NCBI GenBank assembly: GCA_036971715.1
Contig: JAVHJL010000003.1
Span: 124,001-188,000 of the forward strand
Source: Arthrobotrys musiformis
Lineage: Eukaryota; Ascomycota; Orbiliomycetes; Orbiliales; Orbiliaceae
DNA: 64,000 nt
Direction: 5' to 3'
Every line of letters starts with the position of its first letter. Positions within the stretch are counted from its first letter, which is position 1. The position numbers were made by a program, and so were the translations under genes. Of the stretch, positions 50,001 to 60,900 are shown in pieces. A model generated the notes under the pieces. That model worked only from the letters and a program-made list of their open reading frames with translations, made no database searches and had not been told where the DNA came from.

Positions 50001-50920
50001 GACCGTTTTTTCGGTAACACGGCAGTTTCAAAATCCTTATAAGTCAACACTAGATGGATCCTCCGCAGAACAATGGGCACGCGCTACCTACCCCTAGCAT
50101 GTGCTGCCATTTCGTAGTATCAAAAGATCAAAAGAATGAGAAAGTCTCGTCTTTCGTAGCACAAGCTTCGGCCTCAGCCAGGGAAAAAAAAAAAAAAAGA
50201 AGAGAGAGAGAAAAAAAAGATGCATAAGAAACTAGCGTCGCTGGACTCCTACCCAGTCGGAACACGTTAACAAACATGAAAAAAGAAAACCCTGTGCATA
50301 TGCAATCTGCAAAATGCGGGCGCGGGCCTGGGCTAAAGCGGGTTTGCCTGGCAGAGCCCCCCGCCGCCGCAGACCATCCAATGGAAGACTCGAGACGTGA
50401 GGACGTCATTTTTCCTTTAGTTGAGAGCTCATCTCTGAGAGATAACTATGTAGCCAATCGTTTCCAATCAATATGTGTCGATGACCGATGGGCTTGTGAT
50501 CGGGTGGTTTTTTTATCCCTCAAAGGCCGAAAAAAAATTGCGAAAAACAAAAAACTTCATCTACGGGTGCCTGGTGATCTCGTCAATGGGCGTGTAATAG
50601 TAAGAAATCCAGTCGATAATAGCTCGTCGGCAGTGTTACCGTAGTCCCCATTGGCTTAGCTGTGTCACGTTGCTGCTAGAGGGTACTTTCTCGTCAGAAT
50701 GATCGCTACGTGGATCTTTGTATACTATCCGACGCTAGTGTAACGGGTTCCTTGTTTAACTGCGGTTTTGTGAGGCTCTTCTGAAAAAGCTAGAGGATGA
50801 CGACGGCGGAGTATCTCCCGTAGAAGATAGGAGCAGCCAAGGAAGGCGTTCGTAGATGGCTAGTTCGGCATATGTGACTGGTTATAGTGTAAAATAGATA
50901 GTCAGTAACGCCTCAAAGTG
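47095..50920. other. Long intergenic region, no gene supported
   Basis: Several short frames (48442-48687, 49110-49379, 50276-50644) exist, but none has a recognised family, splice support or clear start context. Poly-A tracts occur at about 48881-48890 and 50185-50220. The region may hold unannotated small or non-coding genes. Confidence 0.45.
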
Positions 50921-50930
50921 TATAAATACA
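50921..50930 (+). promoter_or_regulatory. TATA box before the inverted-repeat locus
   Basis: TATAAATACA is followed about 35 bp on by a long CT/CA-rich leader-like stretch (about 50955-51060). This resembles a strongly expressed fungal promoter and 5' leader, yet the first ATGs (51069 and 51081) open frames of only a few codons. Confidence 0.5.
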
Positions 50931-51087
50931 ACCTCCATATCCGTCCTAAGTCTCGAAATTTCCTCCTTCATCACACACAATCTCATCCTCTTTCTCATCC
51001 AGCTCTCCTCTCATCTCAAATTCTCATTCTATTTAGTTCTTTTCGAACTGTTTTTCATTCTGCTGATCAATGATTGACACATGAATC

Positions 51088-51210
51088 CAACGAGCGGCTG
51101 AAGCATACGGTGGTCCCCACAGGAGTAGAGGTATATCTTTTCCATACAAAAATATATACTCAAAATTTCCTGTGGTGGCCACCGTATGCCTTGGTTTGCT
51201 GGTTAGGATA
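51088..51210 (+). repeat. Hairpin repeat unit 1
   Basis: Begins CAACGAG, with the arms at 51103-51124 and about 51168-51188. The arms match at about 20 of 22 positions and are separated by a ~43-nt AT-rich loop. It ends with a CTGGTTAG-like tail shared with units 2 and 3. Confidence 0.75.
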
Positions 51211-51256
51211 ACGGTGGTCGGTACTCGAAGACTTTGGAAAGTTGGAATAATAGTAT

Positions 51257-51339
51257 CAACGAGGGGCAGAAGAATACGGTGATCCTCACAGACAGCCGTC
51301 TGCGGGGGTCACCGTTCTCATCTGTTCTCTGGTTGGATA
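51257..51339 (+). repeat. Hairpin repeat unit 2
   Basis: Begins CAACGAG. A 40-nt near-perfect inverted repeat at 51276-51315 (ACGGTGAT... to ...TCACCGT) pairs at 18 of 20 positions counting G-U. It ends in the shared CTGGTTGG tail. Confidence 0.8.
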
Positions 51340-51410
51340 CAGTGTGTTATTCGATATATCCAGGCCGAGATACTGAAGGCGAGGAGATTGAAAAGATGGT
51401 GTTAAAACGT

Positions 51411-51491
51411 CAACGAGCTGCTGAAGAATACGGTGATCCCCACAGACAGCCGTCTGTGAGGGTCACCGTTTTCCTTAGTTGGCTGGTTAGA
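51411..51491 (+). repeat. Hairpin repeat unit 3
   Basis: Begins CAACGAG. The 40-nt inverted repeat at 51430-51469 pairs at 18 of 20 positions counting G-U. It ends in the shared CTGGTTAG tail. It differs from unit 2 at a few stem positions, one of which turns a C-A mismatch into a U-G pair. Confidence 0.8.
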
Positions 51492-51500
51492 CTCGAATAT

Positions 51501-52043
51501 CTCTGACCGAGCTGGCTGTATATCGCAACTGCGATCCCCGGTCCTAATGAAGGTAACTCGAATATCCGGTTAGAAATTTCATGAACCAATCTAGATCTGG
51601 TCTTTGTAACCTGCTGAAAAGAACGTGGAAACAATTCCTGTGAGGATAGTAAATTTAATGTATTAGCCAATAAAGGAGTGACTGTCCCAGTGGTCATGAT
51701 ATGGGTTGATACATTAATCATCAAAAAGAAAATATAGTTAAAAAATTCTGCGGGCTTGAAAAACGAAAATATGAGAAAAGGATTTCGATGCAAAACAGAA
51801 AAACGATTAAAAACGCCAGCGGTATCATTCATGTTTTTTTCCAAAATCCCATCGATATCAATGCGCACCAAACATTACTAAATTTTCGATAAAAACGGAT
51901 CCCTGAGATATAACAACACTTCGAGGAGTCGGTGCGAAAGGAGAGTGTAGTGGCTGTTTGTCAGCCAGCATATAAAAAGGATCAATGGACTGATCGGTGG
52001 AGAACAGTGCTGAGCCGTAGAGGATACCATGCCTACTTAGGTA
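51501..52043. other. Region between the hairpin locus and SSO1
   Basis: Contains a minus-strand frame (51410-51871) that overlaps the hairpin repeats and is not supported. A TATAAAAAGG sequence lies at 51971-51980. No gene is called. Confidence 0.4.
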
Positions 52044-53119
52044 TCATTTCTCCCAAGGCTTTATAGTGAAGACAGCTGCAAAGACGACAATTATGATTAT
52101 GATGACTAATAGTAACCCGACCATGTTAGCCATACAGCTCGCAAATGTATTCTTTTAGATTTCTCACTTACCAACAATTATTAATAGCCACCATTTGTTT
52201 TTGCGAGCCCGCTTTGCGTGCTCTATAGCAACACCGAGCGTATTAGTCCCGGCTTCGACATCTTCTGCTGTCTTCTGGGCCTTTTCTTCGCTGGCCTGGA
52301 TTGCCTCGTCTTGTTGGTAGACAAGCTGGTTCAATTGGGTAAAGAGGTCTGCTAGCTCTTCCATGGTTTGTTCAATTTTCTGGATCTCTTTATACCGATT
52401 GCGAACTTCATTCAACGCGGAACTGCCTTGTTCTCTTCGAGAGTCCATGATCTAGACATATTCCGAATTAAAGTTAGTCCGGCACCCCTAAAAGTTCAGG
52501 CAGTTTCAAACGTACGGCTGTCAAGAAGATTGGCTGGTTGCCTTCTTCTTGTACTTTTTTGATATCTTCTTCGGTTGCATCGGGGTTGACAATCAAGTAC
52601 TGCCTAGCCAGCTGCTCCCTCATCTTCTTCTTGTACTCGACTTCCACTTCCTGATATCGGTGGATCGCTTGTTTGAATTCCTTTTCAATGAGCTTAACAT
52701 GGGTTGCATGTTCGGAGTCCTCCTTTGTTTTTGATGCCAGCAGCTTGATCCGCCGTGTCATCTCCGAGTTCATCTTCGATAGCTCCGCCACATGGGCGCT
52801 GATTTCGTTGTTGATAGCCGCTGTTTCTTCATCTGTGACTTTGGAGAGGGATTCCGTTTGAAGCTCGCGGATTATTTGGATCTTGGCTTGGATATCTTTG
52901 TTTTCTTGGCGGAGAACGGCGACTTCATTGAAGAAAGCTTGGGTAGGGTTCAATTCTTCCTCAGGCTCGGCCCCCTTTTCAAGGTCGGGCTCTGCTGCTC
53001 GAGTACCCATCGGACTGCACGATCTAGATCTTGGTTGCTGCACGAAAATAAAGATGTCACAGTTAGAGGGTTTCTCAAGGGTTTTAGATTTGGTGGTTTA
53101 CCAAGATACTTACAGCCAT
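52044..53119 (-). CDS. SSO1: Plasma-membrane syntaxin (Sso1-type t-SNARE)
   Basis: Four exons on the minus strand: 53119-53114 (just ATG GCT), 53037-52516, 52451-52172 and 52105-52044 (289 aa, normal for the family). It pairs with SNAP-25-type (Sec9) and synaptobrevin-type (Snc) SNAREs to fuse secretory vesicles with the plasma membrane. Seen: an N-terminal three-helix Habc-type region (about 30-150), the SNARE motif (about 190-253; zero-layer Gln near residue 223 in VYQQDEAI) and a C-terminal tail anchor, KWWLLIIVVIIIIIVVFAAVF followed by TIKPWEK. The first donor is GTAAGT, the second GTACGT and the third GTAAGT. The last intron has a GCTAAC branch point and its splicing restores the membrane anchor. 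All exons join in frame. Confidence 0.92.
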
Positions 53120-55051
53120 TGTATGAGGGGCACCTTCGGTGCTTATATAGAAGGGTATATGACAGTAGTCTTATGAACTAAGTTCGGATGACCGAATAAT
53201 GTGGATCCCAGGACCAGTCTAGCCTTCTTATTTGCTGGTTTAAATATTTTGCACACCACCCTTGGAGATGTTCTGGCGAAGTCGGATTCCCGCACTGCGG
53301 ATAGCTATTGGATTTCTATCGACAAAAAAAAAGTCCAGACCCAAATAAAAATATGCAGGAAAGTTTTGGTTTAAGGGAAAAGGGCTCTGTAATGGGCCAG
53401 CGGCCGCTGTGGGAATGAGGCAAAAGATATAGGATTTTTTTGCCTCTGCCCGCCTCGCCCGCATTTTTACGAAGTTGCTTCTGCTGGAATTCAAATATCG
53501 ATAGAGAGCAGACGCGCTCCTCTCAAGCATTAGTGTCCGTAACTCAAGTATAATGCCTCCGAAGTATACATCTTGCATGTGTGCTGAGGACTAACAAATT
53601 TAGTAGCGTCCGGTCTGAGACGGAAATCCCAATTGCACCAGTCCTACCAATTGAAACATAGTTCACTCGTGACAGCAAACGCCCCGATGAATCGTGGGAG
53701 CTATGGTATTTCCAAAGTTTTTTTTCTCGTTCGAGAAAATCCAAGTTATGCGGCCTCGCAGTAATTATAGAAGGAGCATAGAGAAACCTCCAATTCCATT
53801 CTTTGTCCCGGAGCTATACGTATACATCGACGCGGACTACCAAAAGACCTCCTCGAGTTTTGTGTTATTTTGCGAGGTCGCACAGAGTCGGAATATTTCT
53901 TGCCGCTCAAGATCCCGTATCAAATTCGGTAAAAACTGCTGCAAACCATGCATATTTAAGCACCACTAGGCCCAAAATGAACCAAGGTTTCCTTGGTGCC
54001 CGCCTTCACAGGTTTAGTCCTTGCGAATTCCCCCTTGATGGGCCGCTGGACTGCTGCATTTCCGTAACCAAGCGAGTGCGCCATCCTTTTTTTTTCTTCT
54101 CCTGGTCTTATAAATTTCTATCATGGAGTTTTTCCTTCTGTTTTTCTCCAGTCATTTCTAAATGGTTTCCAGCTCAACGATTTAAAAGCTTGGGAGCTAA
54201 GCAGAAAACATGGCCCGTCGAACAACGGGTTGCTCCTGGCACCATCTGGTTCTAGGCTGTCTGGGCTGGAAACAAACGGATGAAGAGGAGCCCTGATACG
54301 ATAATCGTATAGGTTGCCTTTGGTAACATCACAATATCCTTAACTCCTATCAAGCCACCTTGGGTTACGAATACCAGCTTCGGCGTAGTCAAATATTCTT
54401 GACACTAACACCATAGCAATGCAGCCCGAATACTCTTAATATATCGAATATATGCTACCTAGTGACCATCAGAGCTAGCTTTTTTGATGCATCTTGCATG
54501 CATCTGGCCCACAAATACCCCTCTTATCTGAACACTAACATTTACGTTATGGGAAACTGCATAACATGATACATGCACGACGATGTGCCTTGGTATATGG
54601 TCCTAAGTCGGCATTTCCCTTGTTCCGAAAGCAAGATGGCCAGAATTGTGATTCAGAATTCGAGAGGCCGGGGTAAGGGCCAGCTTTCGGTTTTATGCAG
54701 ATGCAAGTGTATAATACACTTACAGGTGTCTGTATAGCCGAGCACGTAGCTGTTAAATGTTTCCAATAATGGGCTAGAAAAAATAAGGTAGTAACATTGC
54801 AGATCTGGTGTTTTTCCCATTCGGCGCTGAAATATATCTGTCAAGTTTTTGAATTTAGATCTTAAGATGAGAAACTTTAGCGCACTATCCGCCTGATTGT
54901 TAGAACGACTGATAACACAAATCAATTGCGCAAAGAATCCAAGAAACAAAGTGCCACAATATATGGCACAATTCCGATAACCGGCACTTCTACATATACA
55001 CATTTCAACTCGACCCAAACGACCGTCCGTCTACATCCCCACGAAAATCGC
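53120..55051. other. Intergenic region, no gene supported
   Basis: The SSO1 promoter lies at the left end. Frames at 53803-54255 and 54653-55018 are unconvincing. No known family or repeat is seen. Confidence 0.45.
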
Positions 55052-55833
55052 TTATGAACGTCTACCCTTGCGCGATACAATTGGCTTCCTGATAGCTGTC
55101 TTAACCCCAAATCCTGGTGCTGGCCAAGCGTTTGGTATATACGCGCCAACAGCCGAGTCCCAAACTCCATCATGAACTTCCAAATACCGCTTCTTTGGTT
55201 TCACCTCTTTCTTTTCTCGATTTCCCGTTCGCGAGCATATTTCCATCCCCGCATTCCGCCCTCGAACCGCACCTGGAAACCTCGCAGGTGGCGCCCGCAT
55301 ATTCTGTGTATTAATAATTCCAACACCCGGTGAATTCATCAAACTTCCACACGGACTCATGCAGGTGGTTTCGGTAGCGCTATCGCTGTCTTCTAGTGTT
55401 GTGGAGAAGTTCTCCATATTTCGAATTGCGTGAGCAAGTTCCCCGATCGAAGAGTCACCCTCTGGTAGCCGATCTAGGATGTCGTCTGCCGCACTCGAAG
55501 GGATGGATGAAGCGGAACATGAAATGGTCGAACCATTTTCCGGTTGGTTTCCGAAAGACCGAAGCCTTTTTAAGATCGGCCGTGACCGCAGCCAAGCTCT
55601 AATATAGCGCGGAAACTTGAAATTGGACTTATGAACGGAATCTGAAGCTGGTAAAACATCTATGTTTACGGGTTCATGTTTTAGTTCTTCTCTAGTTTCA
55701 CCGTTAAATCTTGGGAGGGGATTTTGAACATACCAGCACCATCTACATCTTCATGGTTTGGGGAAGAAAGAGCGTCATGGATAACACGTTCCATAGAACC
55801 GCTATACGACGGGTACGGTCCATCGAAAAACAT
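55052..55833 (-). CDS. Small hypothetical protein
   Basis: Two exons on the minus strand: 55833-55734 and 55659-55052 (235 aa). The intron has a GTATGT donor and a CATAG acceptor and joins in frame as VDGAD|VLPASD. The N-terminus has MFFDGPYPSYSGSMERVIHDAL. The middle is Ser-rich and polar, with a basic stretch (YIRAWLRSRPILKRLRSF). The end is basic (KKRYLEVHDGVWDSAVGAYIPNAWPAPGFG..., ending RKGRRS). I recognise no family. The open frame across the splice and the protein-like composition support a real gene. Confidence 0.5.
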
Positions 55834-57007
55834 CGTTGCGAATATACTATGTGCTAGTCGGGGGAACCTTTCGAGCGTAGCGCCCAACCGCGCATATGCA
55901 CACCCAGTGCGCTGAATCCGAAACGAAAGAATGGCCGGTGACCGACCAACTGAGGTGCGTGACGAAGTATTTCAAAACGTCTAAACGATAGTATTGGTGT
56001 ATAGGCCCGGATTGACGAATCAATTCAAGCCTCCTTACTCCTTACAAATAACAGTTCTTGATATGGAGCGGTGCCACAGCGAACGCGGAATGAGCTGGCC
56101 GTGTGAGCATTCGAATGCGACGAATAGTTTTGTAGGTGTCCGAGGAATATATGATTCTAGCAGCCCTTGAAAAAAGTCCATACTCCTCAGAATTGGTGAT
56201 CTTCACGTCGCTCTGCGCCAGTAAATCGGCGGGCGGAAACTGTCTTATTTGTCTGATGTGTTAAAGGCACGGTTACACACGCGAGACTACGACGGTGGCG
56301 ATCGAGGTGATCCCCGGTTGCTATTACCAAACAGGGAACGACATTGAAGACCACAGATAACTATTAGATACTGGGGTGAGATTACACCACACCAGTATCT
56401 ATTTTACTACACCGGGGCGTCTTCTTACCGCAATACTAATATGATTGTTCTTTGCCTTCAGACGAAATCAATCGTATTTTTGTACGTTTGACGGTATTCG
56501 TTTTTACATATATTATAATATATATTAGGTGAGGTCTGGCTGCTACGGATTAAAGCTTCAAAATAACACACGACGTTTATAATCTACGTTGAAGTGGTCT
56601 AATTGCCTACAGGATCCGCATCGGATCCACACGCCAGATGCGTAAGAAAGAAGTAATAAGTACTAAGTACCTAGTTTTATTTAATTTTTTGAGCTAGAGT
56701 TTAGATGATACCGTCAAAAGGTACAACTAGCAAGATCGCGATACAATGGTTTCCAATAATCAAAATTTAAAATAGCCATGGCCATATGGTGAAGAGGGGA
56801 GCAGAATAGAAATGGGATAAGAGGGATGAATGAAGAAAGAATCAAAAGGCGAAACAAAATTTTCAAAAAGGAATCGATAACAATTTATCGACGGGGTGGG
56901 CGCTAATCAGAACGGTATTGACTCAAGCGCACTCAGAGTGATTCCTTCACAATACCGCTTTTCAAAAGGCCCCCAGTTCTAGGACACCGGGAGTCCATAA
57001 TATTTGG
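55834..57007. other. Intergenic region, no gene seen
   Basis: AT-rich sequence with no open frame of note. TATATTATAATATATATTA-type palindromic AT sequence lies near 56508-56527. Confidence 0.5.
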
Positions 57008-57937
57008 CTAGTTTGCCAACCAGGTACCCTTCTGGTTCTTCTCATCCTCGAGCCACTTGGAAATCGGCGTGAATTCAAATTCATATTCTTTGGGATTGCC
57101 GCCCTCTGGATCGTATCCAAATTCGGAGAAACCGCGTTTGACACTGTGCATAAAATGCGTCTTGGTGGCCTCCCACTCGTCTGCTGGCCATTTGTACAAC
57201 TGAACATCCTTCCCAGTCGCCTTTCTCAGCTTCTCGACTATGTCGTTCATAGTAAGAAGTTCCGTGCCGATGGTGATTTCCTTGTTGCGGAATTTCTCCG
57301 GGGTTTTGACCGCCTCAGCCGCGAACCTGCCGGTGTCACTGCCGTCAACCCACCATTGAGGATGGTTTGGGTCCGTAGCGTCTTTGATGATGTGGGTGGT
57401 TGGGAGCTCCGGGAACATCATAGACACGTAGTGTGGCCAAACTAGATTTTGAATGAAGTTTGGAGGCTTGATGATTGTCCAATCGATGCCAGAGGAGCGA
57501 ATCAACTCCTCAATCTTCCACTTCTTAGGCCAGTAGACCCTCAGGAAGCTATTCTCCGGAAGGTTTGCATACGCCCGATCAAAACCTTCCTGGGTTCCGG
57601 TCCTCGCGACCGATCCATATAGGATTTGCTTGACTTCGTGGCGTTTGGCTGCGTCGATAATGTTCTCGGCCTGTTCGATATCGGCGTCTCCACCCGCAAG
57701 GTCAGGGAAGATGGTGAAGAATACAGCATCGGGTTTAGTGGAGAACGCTTTGTCGAGTGCCTCTTTATCACTGAAATCGCCCTTGAAGATGGTGATTCCG
57801 GCATCTCTAAGAGGCTTCGCAGCATCGGAATCAGGGTTACGGGTAAAGGCGGAAATTTGGTGATTTGGGTCATCCTTCAAGGCCTCGACAAAGCCGGAGC
57901 CCATACACCCGGTCGCAGATAGAATGAGAACCTTCAT
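57008..57937 (-). CDS. NmrA-like NAD(P)-binding protein
   Basis: Single exon, 309 aa. It has an N-terminal Rossmann fold with MKVLILSATGCMGSGFVEAL (glycine-rich nucleotide loop, residues about 7-16), then FTRNPDSDAAKPL and GDFSDKEALDKAF, typical of atypical short-chain dehydrogenases of the NmrA/HSCARG group. It continues with VKQILYGSVARTG and IDWTIIKPPNFIQNL, also family features. Members act as redox sensors or oxidoreductases; the canonical catalytic Tyr-Lys pair is not obvious, which is usual for NmrA-like proteins. The substrate is unknown. It is complete and ends in KWLEDEKNQKGTWLAN. No partner gene or cluster is evident nearby. Confidence 0.88.
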   Translation of the reverse strand: MKVLILSATGCMGSGFVEALKDDPNHQISAFTRNPDSDAAKPLRDAGITIFKGDFSDKEALDKAFSTKPDAVFFTIFPDLAGGDADIEQAENIIDAAKRHEVKQILYGSVARTGTQEGFDRAYANLPENSFLRVYWPKKWKIEELIRSSGIDWTIIKPPNFIQNLVWPHYVSMMFPELPTTHIIKDATDPNHPQWWVDGSDTGRFAAEAVKTPEKFRNKEITIGTELLTMNDIVEKLRKATGKDVQLYKWPADEWEATKTHFMHSVKRGFSEFGYDPEGGNPKEYEFEFTPISKWLEDEKNQKGTWLAN

Positions 57938-60900
57938 CTTGCAGTTGGCTGAGATAGAAATCGGCGAGCTGAGTTCGTACTAGAGCAATTTAGGTACTAA
58001 GTGTCGAATTTGAGGCTACTCAAAAGAGCTTTGTAACTAACGAAAATTTAAGATTTTGGAAATCGAGACTTCGGATTGATATGAATTGAGTGTGAAGTAA
58101 TGTAGTGAGAACTATGGTGCTGAGAACAAGATTGGCCATGTAGGCCCCTTTTTATAACGATTCCTCCAATACTCAATGAACATAAATTGTGAATTCAATT
58201 AATTATGAATCATACATGTACAATTGGAACTTTCAAAACGCCATCTCTCTCTCTGCCTCTTTTCCTCTCTCGACTTTCGTCGTCACCAACCCCGCAATCA
58301 TGTGCGTCGGGAGGGGCAGCATCCGCAGCTCGTCAACCGCATCTGTCGCAATTAGGGCAACGCACATAATCCAACAGGTCTTGACGCCGCTTTAGGAAAG
58401 GCGCCGGACCCCGGAGGTCATTTGCAATCGAATTTCCGGTTCACAACCACTCACAACGTCGTCAGCAATGGGTCAGCCTATCACAAAAATTCGTTGAGAA
58501 CAGGCCCCCAATAAGTGCCCGCGAGAGCCTCAATAGGTAAGCGGCGTCATCTTGTTGCAAAGAGGCGCCAGGCGACCGCTCGACAACGTATGTATTCATT
58601 CCCAATACAATTGTGAATTCGAAGTTTAAACTATGCGCTTCCCTCAAGCCAGCAGTATCGACGCGTAGAGCTGGTTGCTTAAACGCAAGCAGGTCGTGCA
58701 CCCCCTTCGTTCACCCGGCCGAGAAAAGAGGAGAGCGGGTAATCGGATACTTAGCTATAGCCGGACCAATAGAGCTATAGTATATTTCGTACGCAGTATG
58801 TCATAAGTCATAAGCACAGAGTGCTATGCATGCTACATACCATGCATGAATCCCGCAAAGGCACCTGCTTCTTCGGTCTGATTTTACGTCAGCACTCACC
58901 CGAACAAGTTTACGGTTGTTAACCGGCTCTTTCGGTTCTTTCGGTTGTTTTTCTCAGACGAAGCCTCGAGTCGGTAAAAGATACCAATACCGAGAATTCG
59001 GGTTTCGGTGAAGCAGATTTCCATTCTTTTGGGAGTTATCCTTCGTCTGAATTTAATTCATCTGATGTCTGCATTTGTCTCTGGTGTTATTTTTTCCGCG
59101 CACCACAGCACAATTTTGTATTGGAATGGTGTTGCGACAATGAAACTGCGACAACCCGTGTATCGGATCAAATGAGGGTCTAGGGTCCGAGCGGCACTAA
59201 GAAGCCCCACAGCTTCGGTGAAACTCCTCGGCTGTTGAGCGTCGGTATTCTTCGAATATTCCTTAGCTTCGAGCGTCTGTGCGGGAGCGTGAGATGCAAA
59301 ATTAATATCACATTTCTTCATGGGAAGCTTGAAGCATGACCAAGGTGCGTGTGCTCCCCGAAAATCTGTTACCAAAGCTCCTTCTATTGCCGGTAACTCG
59401 CACAGACGGCTGCCAACGAAGGATAATTGTCTTTGGTGGAGAATATTTCCCACGAAAACATTGGTAACAGCTTAGGCCACCAGTTTTCAATTAGCCAACG
59501 CTGTGGATACGTAGTCAGTCGATTCATCGCAGGTACCTGCAGGACCGATGCCCCTTATTTTTCTGAAACGAAACTCTAAGTACTATACAGCAAAGGAAGA
59601 GCCTCGCTCATTGCTGACGTCGGATTTTTTTTTATTCTTTTTAAAGTTTAGTGGTTTCAAGCTTGATAGTTACATGGTCGACAGTGGATTCACTTAGGGG
59701 GATTTGGCAAGGAAGAAATTTAGAGCCCTTGATCGAGAGCCCCGTCTTCTTCTAGAAAATCCTCAAGTGTCAATTACATTGAGTCCACTCTGTCCGCCCC
59801 TTGTTTTTCCGAACAACAGATTATTGTACGATTCTCTCGTCATTTGGGAAATTCCTTAACCCGCCTCGGTCACGGTTGCCTTCCGCAAATATGGGTACCC
59901 ATCGATAGACTTTAAGAAACATCAATCCCGAGATTTTCATGTGCGAAATATATGAGGGTTGACCCACCAAAGCAACGGCCAGCTCCACATTAGCATCGTG
60001 GCGTTGCAAGTGTACCGCGGTTTGGGATTCTCTGTGTCTTTGATCGGACAAAGACCCAAAAATGGCCTTTGCTGGAACATGTCCGTGGTCGGCCAGTTGC
60101 GTGGTCGGTGCTTTGTATAATGTGTGTCTTGACTGAGTGGTACACGTAAACTCTCTTTCCTGAGCCTGACCAGCCAGATCACTTTTCTCCGTTATTTGAT
60201 ACATCCAACGCTCCAGAAAGATGGTCTCTGGTTTTGCACGGCGCAAGAGCTGCGAAAGTTTTTATATTGCAATGCCAGACCTGGATATTAATATACTTTG
60301 ATGAGTTTGTAACCGTCATCTTTAATCGGTTGGTGGTCTGTGCCTAGGCGCCTCGGGAACTTTTTTCAAGATCCTGTAGGTAGGTGAGCCTATCAAATGT
60401 CGTAGAGCCATTGGCAGAGCTGATACTTGGAACGACTCTTGCATCGGATTTAGTCACTGGGAATGAATCTATCATGGATGGCGGTCTCGGGCTAGACATA
60501 CCTGAAAATTTCCTCCTTGCCACCCAAGAAGTCAACGTATTTGATCTCTGTATTTCAAATTTTGGTAGGCCGCGCTGGCGGGATAATCTCGAAAGGAAGT
60601 TTTCTAGTATTGTGGAGGGTACTGCATTGAATTAATGAATGAAAAGAGCAAAAGGGCCTAGGGTATTCTGCAGGTACCGCAGATTGTTCCCCTGCTTTGG
60701 ACTACAGTACTGGCTTGATCGTTCCAGAGTCAATCCATATATTCCGGTACAGCTAACCGTCTATGGAGCTAGCTCTGCAAATCATTGAAAATTCGAAAAG
60801 AGCACAGACGACGGTTATAAGCCGAGACATGGATAGATAGACAAACTTGATAAGACCGGTTCATCTCGACGATGTAGCTGATAGGGTCGCCTCAGCGTTC

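Larger units (their letters stand above)
50950..51500 (+). ncRNA. Candidate non-coding transcript carrying three hairpin repeats
   Basis: The locus has a TATA box, a CT-rich leader and no sustained open frame through its three tandem units. Each unit contains an inverted repeat able to fold as a stem. The units are not in a common reading frame: the same DNA reads as different peptides in units 2 and 3. The conserved signal is therefore at the nucleotide level. A structured RNA or small-RNA precursor is inferred. An alternative is an intron-containing gene for short repeated peptides (units read as QRAAEEYGDPHRQ in one frame), which I judge less likely because of an in-frame stop before unit 2. 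Confidence 0.35.

Noticed and set aside
51410..51871. Minus-strand frame of 153 codons near the hairpin repeats
   Set aside because: Its end lies in the repeat unit and it has no recognised domain. The repeats explain its openness only partly, but support is too weak to call a gene.
59821..60246. Minus-strand frame of 141 codons
   Set aside because: No motif, no family and no adjoining exon; nearby frames on both strands look equally open.
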